From VGJW01 sp035285595 (lineage in GTDB: Bacteria; Cyanobacteriota; Sericytochromatia; S15B-MN24; VGJW01), in contig JAYKGV010000057.1 of NCBI GenBank assembly GCA_035285595.1, positions 1 through 64,000 on the forward strand: a DNA stretch of 64,000 nt. The letters are read 5' to 3'. Each line of letters starts with the position of its first letter. The first letter of the stretch is position 1. Position numbers and translations under genes: made by a program. Below, piece by piece: positions 24,900-35,000 of the stretch. The notes under the pieces are model-generated. The model did no database searches. It was not told where the DNA came from and saw nothing but the letters and a program-made list of their open reading frames with translations.

Positions 24900-25951
24900 T
24901 GCGCGGGATCTTGTCGCGGGTCGTGATTGCTGCCGTCATGACGTCGCTTCCGGTTGGCTGCGATACGTTGGCAACCGAAACGGCCGTCCTGGACCCGTTT
25001 CTGTTTCCCGAGCGCTTGCCCGAGAATATTCCATTCCCGGTACCCGCCGATCGTTCGGGCGTCGTGACAGGGCGTGTCGTCGACGTGAAGGGCAATGCCG
25101 TCGCAGGCGTCAGGGTCTCGAACGGGTCGATTTTTACCTTCACGGGCAACGGCAAGGACCCCGTTGGCTTCGATACGGGCCTGCTGCCGTCGGGTGCACC
25201 GCGTCCCGCCCCCGGCGGGGCCGAAGGTGTCGTCCTGCGGTCGCAACTGGTGCCGCTCAAGGGGCAGTTCATCCTGTCTGGCCTGCCGGTTCCTGCCTCC
25301 GGGTTGGGCAGCACCACCTTGACCTTCAGTTTCGACGAGGTCTTGCTGACGCGCCAAGTGGAGGTCAGGCCTGCCACATTCTCCGCGGACATCCCCGCAA
25401 GTGCTTCGGTGCAGGTGGCGGTAGGCCTTCTCGTCAACACGCCCTTCGGGGTGCCCGAGCTGGCCGATCAGGTGTCGCTGCCGCTGACCTTGCCCACCTC
25501 CACGGGCTCAGAGGCCGCCCGCATTTCCCTCTTCTCGCCCCAGACCCTCACATGCAACGTGGCGACACCTGATCAAGTCATCACGTTTCCCACGACCGGT
25601 TCCCGGGTTTCCTTCGGGTTGCGCAATCTCCCGGGTGGGCGTCCCGCCGTCATCGTCGGAGCCCGGGTGACGTTGCTGACACCCGAAGGCCTGACGGTCG
25701 GGACCCCTGTACGGCTGCCGGTTGACCCCGTGTTGCTGGAAGGGGGACTTGTCAACCGAAGCGGCGCACTGGCGCAGGTGACGATCGACTTGGCCTTGCA
25801 GGGACTCAGGCAGGTGGGGAATCCCCCGCAGCTCACCGCGAGGGTTGTCTTCCTGAAGGAGGGCGATATCGAGCTGCTCGGGGGCGATGGTCGGGCAGTG
25901 GAACGGAATATTCCCATCCGCATCGTGACAGGTACCGCAGGCGTCAACTGA
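24899..25951 (+). CDS. Lipoprotein with carboxypeptidase-regulatory-like domain
   Basis: 350 residues from ATG 24899, which shares bases with the upstream stop (TGATG). Lipoprotein signal ends at SLPVGC. Residues about 55-100 (GVVTGRVVDVKGNAVAGVRVSNGS) match the start of the CarboxypepD_reg-like/transthyretin-type beta fold that decorates many envelope proteins. The remainder is beta-rich with repeated blocks of the type VTLLTPEGLTVGTPVRLP. Both lipoproteins are presumably made together at the envelope. Function unknown. Confidence 0.75.
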   Translation: MRGILSRVVIAAVMTSLPVGCDTLATETAVLDPFLFPERLPENIPFPVPADRSGVVTGRVVDVKGNAVAGVRVSNGSIFTFTGNGKDPVGFDTGLLPSGAPRPAPGGAEGVVLRSQLVPLKGQFILSGLPVPASGLGSTTLTFSFDEVLLTRQVEVRPATFSADIPASASVQVAVGLLVNTPFGVPELADQVSLPLTLPTSTGSEAARISLFSPQTLTCNVATPDQVITFPTTGSRVSFGLRNLPGGRPAVIVGARVTLLTPEGLTVGTPVRLPVDPVLLEGGLVNRSGALAQVTIDLALQGLRQVGNPPQLTARVVFLKEGDIELLGGDGRAVERNIPIRIVTGTAGVN

Positions 25952-25987
25952 CGCCTGGAGGGCACAAGGGCCGGCGACGCAACAGCC

Positions 25988-27397
25988 TTATTGCTTGTCG
26001 ACGTCGAACTCTGTCTCGACCTGCGTACCGGCCGCCCCGAAGGCCTCGAATCGGTCTTCCTCCGTGTGGAAAACGGCTTTCTGGGCGCGCATGAAGCTGC
26101 CGTCGTCACGCTGGACCAGTACATCCTGAGTGACGGTCAGCGTCTGGTCCGCATCCTTGTAGTCGGCGCGGCGCCCCGTGACGCGTCGGCCCTTCTGGGC
26201 CACGACGACGGTCTCTCCTGTCACGGTGGCATCGTTGGTCTGCTGATCGATGACGAGATGGTCTCCGGTGATGACCGTGCGTTCCGCCAGGGCTTTGTCC
26301 CGATCGGGATCCGGCTTGCTGGTGTCCACGATCCCCTCCCGAATCAGCCAATCACCCTTGATCTGGGTCAACACCACGTGATCGTCGAGGGTGACGGTCT
26401 GGCGGGTGTGATCGACCCGTGCCCGATCTCCCGTCGCATGCTTCTCCCGCTGGATGAAGCGTACGTTGCCCAGGAAGGCCGCATCCTTGGTTCGGGCTTG
26501 ATAGTCCAGGTGGTCGGCCCGGATGACCATGTCCTCCTTTCGGAAGGCATTCTTGACCTTGGCCTTGCGCCCGGGACCGTCGGGTCGAGCGGCAGGGTTT
26601 CCGACCCTCACCAGCTCCACGTCGCCATCGACGGTGATGAGGCGGCGGTCGTGGTCATTGCGCATCCGCAAGCCCTGTACGGTCGTCCGGGGTTCGTCCC
26701 GCTGGTCCTGCACCAGCTCGAAGGGCACGTCGATCGTGGTGACTCGGGCTTTCTGGTCGTAGTGGGCCTCGCTGGTCGCGATCACACTGTCCGATTGATG
26801 GATGCGTACGTTGCCTTTCACCACGGCAAGGCGGGTGGCGCGGTCATACTTCACGTGGTCCGAAAAGATCCGGACCGTGCCTTCGGGCAGCGGCTCTCCG
26901 GGGGGGCGAACCTTGAGGGACTTGATCGGAGGCAAGGGAGGATACGAAGGTCGGCCTACGGGCGGCGGCAAGGGAAGGACGCCGCCGCCACCCAGAGGAG
27001 GAAGAGGCAGGGGCGAGGCGGCCATGGCGGGCGGGAGGGGGCGCGGTGCCGGCACGGCGGGGGGCAGGACTCGCGGCCTCAAGGTAGGTTCGGGTGTCGG
27101 CAGGCGAGGCAGTTTGCGCGCGGCACTCTGTCGTCCTGTAACTGACGGGGGGGAAGACCGATGCGCTGAGGCCGGGCGTTCTTCCGCGGTGACGGCGAAC
27201 CCTGGTGAGGGTGGCGAGCCATCGGGTGTTCCTCCCGGGGGGGCCGCGCGCGGCGGGACCGGGCGCGGGGCGTCCGGTGCCTCAGGCAACTCGTCGGCCC
27301 GGACCGAGGCGATGGGCTGCGTGAACCACGAGAACAAGGCGAGGCCGACCACGACCAGCCCACGGCCAAGCCCCGGCACCTCAGTCCGGCCCCTCAC
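25988..27397 (-). CDS. lptA: LptA/OstA-like periplasmic protein
   Basis: 469 residues from a GTG at 27397 that overlaps the lptC-like stop (GTGA). An N-terminal hydrophobic signal (LVVVGLALFSWFTQ) is followed by a long Pro-rich tract (about 40-165), unusual for LptA. Repeated OstA-type beta strands follow (YDRATRLAVVKGNVRIHQSDSVIATSEAHYD; DYQARTKDAAFLGNVRF; YKDADQTLTVTQDVLVQ), which form the beta-jellyroll bridge that carries LPS across the periplasm. It is longer than standalone LptA proteins and carries more jellyroll strands. The gene symbol is by position and fold. Confidence 0.82.
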   Translation of the reverse strand: MRGRTEVPGLGRGLVVVGLALFSWFTQPIASVRADELPEAPDAPRPVPPRAAPPGGTPDGSPPSPGFAVTAEERPASAHRSSPPSVTGRQSAARKLPRLPTPEPTLRPRVLPPAVPAPRPLPPAMAASPLPLPPLGGGGVLPLPPPVGRPSYPPLPPIKSLKVRPPGEPLPEGTVRIFSDHVKYDRATRLAVVKGNVRIHQSDSVIATSEAHYDQKARVTTIDVPFELVQDQRDEPRTTVQGLRMRNDHDRRLITVDGDVELVRVGNPAARPDGPGRKAKVKNAFRKEDMVIRADHLDYQARTKDAAFLGNVRFIQREKHATGDRARVDHTRQTVTLDDHVVLTQIKGDWLIREGIVDTSKPDPDRDKALAERTVITGDHLVIDQQTNDATVTGETVVVAQKGRRVTGRRADYKDADQTLTVTQDVLVQRDDGSFMRAQKAVFHTEEDRFEAFGAAGTQVETEFDVDKQ

Positions 27398-28089
27398 CGG
27401 GTCGCCTCCCCGACGGAGTCGATGCGCACCTGACCTGCCAGCTCGAGGACCTCGAGCTGGGTGTCGGCAGATGCCCGATCGGCTCCGACCCGCAACTTGC
27501 CATCCCGGGTTCGCAACTGTATCCGCCTTGGCAGGACGAGGCGATGCTCCCGAACCTTGTAACGGGCTTCCTCGGTGCGCAAGGTGTCCTTGTCATCCGT
27601 GGTGAAGGTGGCGTCCCCCCTGATGGTCAGCTCCTCATAATCATTGTCGTACTCGGCTTCACGCGCGGTCCAGCGCAGGCTGCGGATTTTAGGGGAAGCC
27701 ACAGGTTTGGGCGTGGGTCCTACCACCGTGGTGCCCGGGGGCAGGGTGGCCGTGGCGTCGGCCTTCCAGTCCTTCAGGTTGACAAATCTTCCTCTGGGTT
27801 TGCCCACGAAATGGATGACACGCTGGTTCTGTCCGGCCGTCATCTCGGGCACGGTAATCTCCCACCGGGCAAGACCCTTGTCCCTGCCCCGGACCTCGAC
27901 CTGTTCGAACTGAAGCTCGATCTCGGGTCGCATGACGGTTTCCACCGGTTTCAGCAAAGCGTTGCGCGGTATTTCGGGTCGACGTAGCCACCAGATGCAA
28001 GGGCCGATGATCACGGCTGCACCCACCGTGGCCATGAGGCCACGGCGCATGGCCATGGGCAGGCGGGACCAGGCCGCAAGACCCTTCAC
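27394..28089 (-). CDS. lptC: LptC-like inner-membrane LPS transport protein
   Basis: 231 residues from GTG 28089, which overlaps the lnt stop (GTGA). One N-terminal membrane segment (about 18-33, LMATVGAAVIIGPCIWWL) precedes a periplasmic beta domain with OstA-like strands (AEYDNDYEELTIRGDATFTTDDKDTLRTEEARYKVREHRLVLP). This layout is that of LptC, which hands LPS from LptFG to LptA. Identification rests on topology, strand pattern and location between lnt and the lptA-like gene. Confidence 0.78.
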   Translation of the reverse strand: MKGLAAWSRLPMAMRRGLMATVGAAVIIGPCIWWLRRPEIPRNALLKPVETVMRPEIELQFEQVEVRGRDKGLARWEITVPEMTAGQNQRVIHFVGKPRGRFVNLKDWKADATATLPPGTTVVGPTPKPVASPKIRSLRWTAREAEYDNDYEELTIRGDATFTTDDKDTLRTEEARYKVREHRLVLPRRIQLRTRDGKLRVGADRASADTQLEVLELAGQVRIDSVGEATR

Positions 28090-29759
28090 CCCAGGGCCTC
28101 GGGGATCGCCGCAGGAGCCCTGCCGAAGGCCGCCATCCACGAGAGTCCTACGAGAGCGGCTGCGACGCCCACCAGCCAGTCCCCATGCGCGCTGTAGGGC
28201 GTCACTTCGTTCACGGGAACAAAGGAGCCGGTGGCGACTGCTTCACGGAAGACAGGGGTGCGGGCCATCACTCGGCCGTCCGGGGCGATGATCCCCGATA
28301 CTCCGGTGTTGGCCGCACGCAGGACCCACCTCCGCGTCTCGACCGCGCGCAGGATGGCGTGGGCGAAGTGTTGGTGCGGGGCACTGGTGTCCTTGTACCA
28401 GGCGTCATTGGTGACGATGGCCAGAACCGTGGCGCCTGCGGCCGCATCGGCCGAGAGGGCCGCCGGAAAGATCGAATCGAAGCAGATGCCCGTGCCGACC
28501 CTGCCGCCCACGTCGCCGAGATCGAGGGGCGCGGCGCCTTCGCCTCGCGCCAGATCCTGAGACAGGATATTCAGCCGCGAGAGCACGTCAGGCAGGATGC
28601 CGCGGAAGGGCAGGAACTCGCCGAAAGGCACGAGATGGCGCTTGGCTTCCCACAGCCAGGGGCCCGCCGTTCCCCCGACGACGGTTGCCGCATTCATCAG
28701 CGCCGGAGATTGATTTGGTGCGGATGGGGTCACGAAGAAGGCGCCCGTGACAAGCCGGCGCTGCCCTCCCGAGGGAAACATCGCCCGGATGCGATCGACC
28801 ACGGCCTGGAAGTCGGGTCGACCTCCGGCGTTCCATACGATGGGCAGGGCCGATTCAGGCCATACGACGACCTGACTGCCCGCCGCACGAGACAGGTCCA
28901 GATAGCGGTCGACCATGGCGGGAAGGCGCCCGGGATCCCATTTCTGATCCGAGGGAAAGTTTCCCTGGACGACCGCGGCCGTGATGGCCTGGCCTTCCGT
29001 GATCGGCGCGGGTGCCAGCAATCGTCCTGCCCCCAGCCATGCCAGGAAAAGCCACGGCACCGCCTTGATGACTCCATGGCCGTTCCGCCACCGTTCGACG
29101 GCGGCCGCGGCCGTGAAGGCGATCAGCCCCCCGAGCGGGTAGGGGCCGACGAGGGAGAGCGCTTGCAGCACGTCGGGCGTCTCGGTCTGGGTCAATGCCA
29201 GCGGACCCCATGGATAAGCCAAGTCCCCACGCGCCTGCAGCCATTCGAAGACCATCCACGAGGCGGCAGCCAGCAGCGGTATGCCCCCCGTCGGCAGATC
29301 CGCCCTGCGCCAGCGCCTGACCAGATCACCGTACGCCACGGCGAAAATGCCCGAGCCCGCTCCGATGACGAGGGCCACTCCCACGAGTGCCACGCCGACC
29401 ACGACGAGCGACACGTCCCACGGGATCCCCAGCCACGTCAGCGGATGCATGGCCAGCAACCAGTGGTTCAACACCGATTGAAACGCCACCCCGAAGCCCA
29501 GTCCGGCCTTGAGGTCGTCGCGACGCCGTCGCGTCGTGCCCAGGACTGCAAAGAAGGGGATGAGTGCCACCCAAGCCATCAGGCCCGGCAAGACGGCCAA
29601 AGGTGTTCCGGGAGCGAGAATCCCCGGGAACGAAAGGCCCAGCAGCAGGCCACCGGACGCGGCCCAGGCCCAATGTCCCCGCCGAAGGGGGAAGACGCCG
29701 GCCTGCCCGTCCGGGGCGGTCTTTGGCGTCGGGGGCAGGGTCTCCATCGGAAGGGTCAT
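28086..29759 (-). CDS. lnt: Apolipoprotein N-acyltransferase
   Basis: Adds the third acyl chain to lipoproteins in the inner membrane. From ATG 29759 it has 557 residues. Several membrane helices occupy the N-terminal half; a nitrilase-type domain follows. Catalytic residues are visible: Glu in VVWPESALP, Lys in KRHLVPFGEFLPFR, Cys in GTGICFDSIFP. TNDAWYKDTSAPHQHFAHAILRAVETRRWVLRAANTGVSG is the classical Lnt signature region. It fits the many lipoproteins in the window. It heads the leftward lnt-lptC-lptA unit, divergent from lptF. Confidence 0.95.
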   Translation of the reverse strand: MTLPMETLPPTPKTAPDGQAGVFPLRRGHWAWAASGGLLLGLSFPGILAPGTPLAVLPGLMAWVALIPFFAVLGTTRRRRDDLKAGLGFGVAFQSVLNHWLLAMHPLTWLGIPWDVSLVVVGVALVGVALVIGAGSGIFAVAYGDLVRRWRRADLPTGGIPLLAAASWMVFEWLQARGDLAYPWGPLALTQTETPDVLQALSLVGPYPLGGLIAFTAAAAVERWRNGHGVIKAVPWLFLAWLGAGRLLAPAPITEGQAITAAVVQGNFPSDQKWDPGRLPAMVDRYLDLSRAAGSQVVVWPESALPIVWNAGGRPDFQAVVDRIRAMFPSGGQRRLVTGAFFVTPSAPNQSPALMNAATVVGGTAGPWLWEAKRHLVPFGEFLPFRGILPDVLSRLNILSQDLARGEGAAPLDLGDVGGRVGTGICFDSIFPAALSADAAAGATVLAIVTNDAWYKDTSAPHQHFAHAILRAVETRRWVLRAANTGVSGIIAPDGRVMARTPVFREAVATGSFVPVNEVTPYSAHGDWLVGVAAALVGLSWMAAFGRAPAAIPEALG

Positions 29760-29860
29760 GGTAGCACGGGGGCCATGTCCCCTCCGGCCTCCCGACAGGT
29801 GCCCCCGAGGGGTCAAGGTATATGATGGGGTCCGGACTCCCCGGCCGGGTCCAAAGCCGC

Positions 29861-30946
29861 ATGCGGACGCTCGATCGCTACGTCATGGCCGAGCTCTTCC
29901 GACCATTCTTCGTCGGAGTGCTCGGCTTCATTGTCCTGATGCTCAGCTTTACGCTTTCGAGTTTCACGGACTTGATCTTCACGGCGGGAGCGTCGCCGGG
30001 GCCGGTCCTGATGCTGCTGCTCTACACGCTGCCCAGCGTGATGGTCCTGGCCTTTCCCGTGGCCTACCTCTTCTCCAGCCTGCTGGGCATCGGACGGATG
30101 GCTCGCGACTTCGAGATCATCGCGCTGCGCAGCGGCGGCGTCTCCGTCAAGCGCATCTTGGCTCCCATCTTGTTGGGGGCGGCGTTGGTCTCTGCGGCCA
30201 ATTTCTTTTTCAACGATGTGGTGGTCCCCTGGAGCAATCTGCGGATCAAGGAGACCAAGGCAGCTCTGATGAAGGCTTCCTTGCGGCCGGTGATTCGGCC
30301 GAATGTGTTCTTCAAGGGCACGGAGAACCGAAGTTTCTACGTGAAGGCCATCGATCCAAGGACCAGCGAGATGCAGGATATCCTGATCCTGGACCAGGGG
30401 CGGCCAGGTTGGCCACAACTGATTACCGCGCGGAAGGGGCGTTGGTTGTCTGCTGCCGACACCGGCGTATGGGTCCTCGAGGACGGCGAGGTCCGCAAGT
30501 TCGGCGAGACCGGATACGTGGATCACGAGATCAAGTTCCGCAAGTTGCGCATCCAATTCCGCATGGACAATCCGATGCTTGGTTCGGATCTGGATCCTGC
30601 GGGATTGAACGCTTCGAACCTCGACAAGCAGATCTCTCAGCTCAAGAAGCAGGGAGGGGACACCCATGCCCTCGAGGTGGCCTATCACATGAAGTTCAGC
30701 GTGCCATTGGCGACCTTCGCCGCTGCGCTCATCTCCGCCCCCCTCGGCATGCTGTTCTCTCGTCTCGGTCCGTACATCGGGGTGGCGCTCTCCGTCATCT
30801 TGGTCTTCCTCTACTACACGGCCATGCAGACTTTTCAGGCCATGGGCCAAGCAGGTTATTTGCATCCCATTCTGGCGGCGTGGTTGCAGAATCTTGTCTT
30901 CGGGGTCGTGGGTCTGGTGTTGCTGTCTCGGGTGGATCGACGATGA
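29861..30946 (+). CDS. lptF: LPS export permease LptF/LptG family (first copy)
   Basis: 361 residues from ATG 29861 (MRTLDRYVMAELFRPFFVG). The family start is a helix reading LDRYV-x-ELFRPF; three membrane helices come before and three after a periplasmic beta domain with jellyroll strands (VFFKGTENRSFYVKAIDPRTSEMQDILIL). ARDFEIIALRSGGVS is the coupling region that contacts the ATPase LptB. A longer reading from 29822 is possible; TATGAT at 29821-29826 may instead be a promoter -10 box. Assignment of F versus G to the two tandem copies is arbitrary. Confidence 0.93.
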   Translation: MRTLDRYVMAELFRPFFVGVLGFIVLMLSFTLSSFTDLIFTAGASPGPVLMLLLYTLPSVMVLAFPVAYLFSSLLGIGRMARDFEIIALRSGGVSVKRILAPILLGAALVSAANFFFNDVVVPWSNLRIKETKAALMKASLRPVIRPNVFFKGTENRSFYVKAIDPRTSEMQDILILDQGRPGWPQLITARKGRWLSAADTGVWVLEDGEVRKFGETGYVDHEIKFRKLRIQFRMDNPMLGSDLDPAGLNASNLDKQISQLKKQGGDTHALEVAYHMKFSVPLATFAAALISAPLGMLFSRLGPYIGVALSVILVFLYYTAMQTFQAMGQAGYLHPILAAWLQNLVFGVVGLVLLSRVDRR

Positions 30947-30959
30947 TGCGGGGCCTTCG

Positions 30960-32045
30960 ATGAGCACCGGCATCGCTGACCGATACATCCTGCGGGAGCT
31001 GGTCCGTCCTTTCCTGGCCGGAGTGGGCGGGTTCCTGGTGATGAACCTCATCAACCTGCTCTATATCTACGCCTCGCTCATCGTGCAGAGCGGTGTGCCA
31101 GTGGACGTGGTCGTTCGGCTCCTGCTCTACAACTTGCCAGCCATTCTGGTCATCACGTTTCCCGTCGCTTATCTCTTCGCGACGTTGATTGCCGTGGGGC
31201 GCCTGAGCCGCGACTTCGAGATCGTGGCCCTGCGGGCCTGTGGCGTCAGCTTTCGACGCATGTGCGTGCCCGTGTTGGCTGGCGCCCTCGTCGTCGCGGG
31301 AGTGGGGTTCGCGTGCAATGACAGGTTGGTGCCTTGGTCAAACCGGCAGGTGGTCGACCTGGTCCGGACGCTCATGCTCAAGCAGACCAAGGCGGTCTTC
31401 AAGGACAACGTCTTTTTTCGTGGGGAAGGCGAACGGACCTTCTACGTGCGGCAGGTCGACGAGCGGACCAACACCCTCTACGACGCCATCGTGATTGATC
31501 GCAAGGGCCCTCTGGGCGTGGTCATCACGGCTCGCAGCGGGACATGGAACGGCACCCGCTGGGAGTTGCAGGACGGCGTGGAGCATCGCTACGCCCCAGG
31601 TGGCACGTTCGTGGTGGAGGAGACCAACTTCGCCCTTCGGACGGTCGAGGTCGGCCAGGATCCCCAGGCCTACTACCGGAACGGTGATCTCTCCCCTCAG
31701 GAACAGACCTCCGAGGAGTTGGGCGCCCAGATCCGCACGCTCAAGGCCGCCGGCGTGGATACCAAGTCCTCCGAAGTCGACTATCACCTGAAGTTCAGCC
31801 TGCCGCTCGCGGCGGTGGTGGTGGCGCTACTTGCCGCCCCCCTCGGCTTCAGGTTCGGGCGGCTGGGCATCTTCATCGGGGTGTCCCTTACCATTGCGTT
31901 GGTGGCGGTCTACTACGTGGTGATGTCCATCTCCCGGTCGATGGGCAACGCCGGCATGATTCCGCCTCATTGGGCGGCGTGGAGCCAGAATCTGCTGTAC
32001 GCCGTGGTCGGGGTCTTTTTGTTGTGGCGGGTGGATCGGCGATGA
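30960..32045 (+). CDS. lptG: LPS export permease LptF/LptG family (second copy)
   Basis: 361 residues, the same length as the previous gene and clearly a paralogue (ADRYILRELVRPFLAGVGGF; SRDFEIVALRACGVSFRRM; VFFRGEGERTFYVRQVDERTNTLYDAIVI). The two should form the heterodimeric LptFG channel that extracts LPS from the inner membrane. ATG at 30960 lies 13 bases after the lptF stop; the stop overlaps the lptD start (ATGA). No lptB is in the window. Confidence 0.93.
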   Translation: MSTGIADRYILRELVRPFLAGVGGFLVMNLINLLYIYASLIVQSGVPVDVVVRLLLYNLPAILVITFPVAYLFATLIAVGRLSRDFEIVALRACGVSFRRMCVPVLAGALVVAGVGFACNDRLVPWSNRQVVDLVRTLMLKQTKAVFKDNVFFRGEGERTFYVRQVDERTNTLYDAIVIDRKGPLGVVITARSGTWNGTRWELQDGVEHRYAPGGTFVVEETNFALRTVEVGQDPQAYYRNGDLSPQEQTSEELGAQIRTLKAAGVDTKSSEVDYHLKFSLPLAAVVVALLAAPLGFRFGRLGIFIGVSLTIALVAVYYVVMSISRSMGNAGMIPPHWAAWSQNLLYAVVGVFLLWRVDRR

Positions 32046-35000
32046 AGGGAGCCATCGCCTGGCGTCGGGGGGTGGCGTCCCTTCTTGTGGTCATCCTGGC
32101 AAGCCTGGCCTTGTCACAAGCCTCCGCCATGGCGGCCGTCCCCGCGCCTCCTCCCTTGCCTCCGGGCTACCAAGGTCCTCCCCCGGGACTTGAGCCGCCT
32201 GTCTCGGGGCCGCCGGGCGACGCCCTTTCCCTGCCGACGTCACCGGAGGGTGCCCCAGGCCCGGGAACCCGGCCGCGACCTGAAAAGACAGCCCCCCCTT
32301 TCATCCCCGGGGCCATGGCCAGTCGATCGGCCTTGCCTGATCCTGGCGAGGACGAGGCGACGGGGGACGTGCCCTTCGAGGTCAAGTCGTTGCCTGCACC
32401 CTCGACCTCGTCCGCGACCGTCCGCTTGCGGGCGGACGTCCTGCGGCAGGACCGCACGACCCGCATCGGTCGTGCCGAGGGCCACGTGTCCTTGCAGTAC
32501 CAGGATCTCAACGTCGAAACCGACTGGCTCGAATATGACCAGGACAAGAAACTGGTGCGAACGGACCGGCCCTTCGTCCTGCTGCAGCAGGCACCGGGCG
32601 GGACCCAGCGCATCACGGGCAAGGGTCTTGAGTTTCACCTGGACACCCGGGATGCCACGGTGCGAGAGGCTTACCTGACGGTCCCCGCACCCCAGACCGG
32701 CCAGATCCTCTATGTGTCAGCTGGGGAGTTGGAGACCCAGGGCCGGACGAAGTTTTTCCTGAAGCGGGGTGTCGTCAGCACATGTGAGGAAGTCCAGCTC
32801 GAGATTACCCCCCATTACCACGTTCAGGCCGAGCGCATCGAGCTGGTGCCCGATGAATACGTGCTTGGCTGGAACGCCTGGGTCAACGTCAATAACCGTC
32901 GGGCCATCTGGCTGCCCACATTCTGGTTGCCGCTCAAGAAGCGCGAGAGCAGGGCGGAGTTCGGCCAGAACGAGATCGAGGGCCTCTTCGCCAGGACAGG
33001 ATTCGGTTACCAGTTGGACCCGAGTCACTCGGGCACGTTGTTTCTGCACCTGCTGCAGAAGAAGGGGCCGGCCTTCGGGGTGTCGCATCAGATCGCCAAC
33101 GGTGCGCGGTCGATGACACAGCTGGATGCCTTTGGCCTGCTGCTGCCGGATCCGGCGCCTTCGGGCTCGATTTCGGTTCACGGACTGGATCCGGACAACA
33201 GGCGTCCCTTTGACGATCGGATGTGGAAGATCCGCCATCAGCAGCGCCTGCTGGACACGATGACCTTGGACCTGTCCTTCGAGGACTGGAACCTCTACAC
33301 CCTGTCCAATGCCCAGGCCGTGGTGGGAAACAACCTTCAACGTACGGGGCTTTCCGAGGATACCCTGGCCCTCAAGGATTACCGGCAGGATCACGCCGCG
33401 CATACCTTGCGGCTGTCGGATCAGCGCATGGGCGTGAACTGGGGATTGTCTCGGCAATTTCGGGACGAGCGGGGCACACGCGGGCAGGTGTTCCAGACCT
33501 CGACGTCCTACGGGGCGAATGCCTCGTGGTCGAAGGACGGCACGTCGATTCGCTTCCAGACCAACTCACAGACCAACCTGCCGCGACCTCGCCCGGGTGC
33601 CACGGGGATTTTCGCCCCCACCACGACCGATCCCTCCAAGCTCGAAAACACGAATCTCGACGCCAATCTTCAGGTGGATCAGCAGCTGGGTCAGGGGGCC
33701 AAAGTGTCTTGGAACCAGCGTTATCGCCGGACCAGGGCACCGGCGGCCTTCGGGTCGACCTTGCCTACGGAGGTCGAGGAGCTGGAGGAGAAGCTGGACC
33801 TCAACCAGGATCTGGGCTGGGCCAGCAGTCGGGTCAGCATGGGCAAGCTGCTCCTGTTCCAGCCCAATGGGCTCGAGGCAAAGAACATCAAGGCCCGCAA
33901 CTACGTCGACAAGCTGCCGGAGGTCGACCTGAACCTGAAGCCGCTCTTCGCGGATTTGCAGCCGGTCACGGTCGGTCTGGACGCCGGTCGATACTTCGAA
34001 TGGAACCAGTACCCCACGGTCTCGCGCACCACGGCCGAGCAGTCGGAGGCCCTGCGTCCTTACCTCGGTGCCATCTCACGCTTCAATCCCTCGTTGTCTC
34101 TGGGATCGAAGGCCCACGGACTCTGGAGCGGGACCACCCTCGACGTGGGAGGGACGGGCTTCAACCAGCGGTTCTACAGCACGGGGGACGCGGCTTACGT
34201 CGTCAACGTCAACGCCGTCATGGTGTCTCAGGTGGGAGACCTGTTGCGGCAAACCTTGACCTACAAGCGGATCGAGCCAGGCGGCGCCAACGACCCGGAT
34301 GAAAATCGCCGCTCGACCACACCCTTCCAGTTCGATGCCTTGGCGCTCACGCAGCTTAGCCAGCTCGACATCGAGGAACGGCTGGCGCTTACGGGCAAGA
34401 TGGACTGGACCCATCGCTTGTCCTACGACTACCAGCGCCGTCGTTACGGTGATTACGTGAGCACGTTGAACCTGACTCCGGATCCGAGGGTGGTAGGGAC
34501 CTTGACCAGTAGCTACCGGTTTCGGGACTTTGAGTACTTCGAGCCTGCGGGGGGCAAGTGGGGCAATACGGCCTTGGGGCTGACGCTGCGCACGACGCCC
34601 GAAGCCTTTGGCGGGGGCTGGGGCAAGGAGAAACTCAACGAGGGGGTTCAGTTGGTCACCCAGCTCAACTTCGACCCCGAGAAGGGCAAACTGGCAAGCT
34701 TGACCAACGATCTCGTCGCCTCCTTCGGGACGTCGTGGGAGAATCATTGGGAGCTGTTCGCCGGGGGGTCGTTCGATCTGGTGACGTCCATCCCAGGCGC
34801 CGTGCCCGTTCCGGGGGATCCCGATGCTCGTACTTACCGAATCCGGCGCTTCGGGATCTCACGCGACTTGCATGATTTCATCCTGTCATTCGAGTACGAC
34901 CGGCAGTTCGAGTCATTTATGGTCCGGTTGCGGATGACGGCCTTCAATACGGATATCTTCAGTTTCTCGAACCAAGGTTTAGGCGTCGGGGGCGGGGTGG

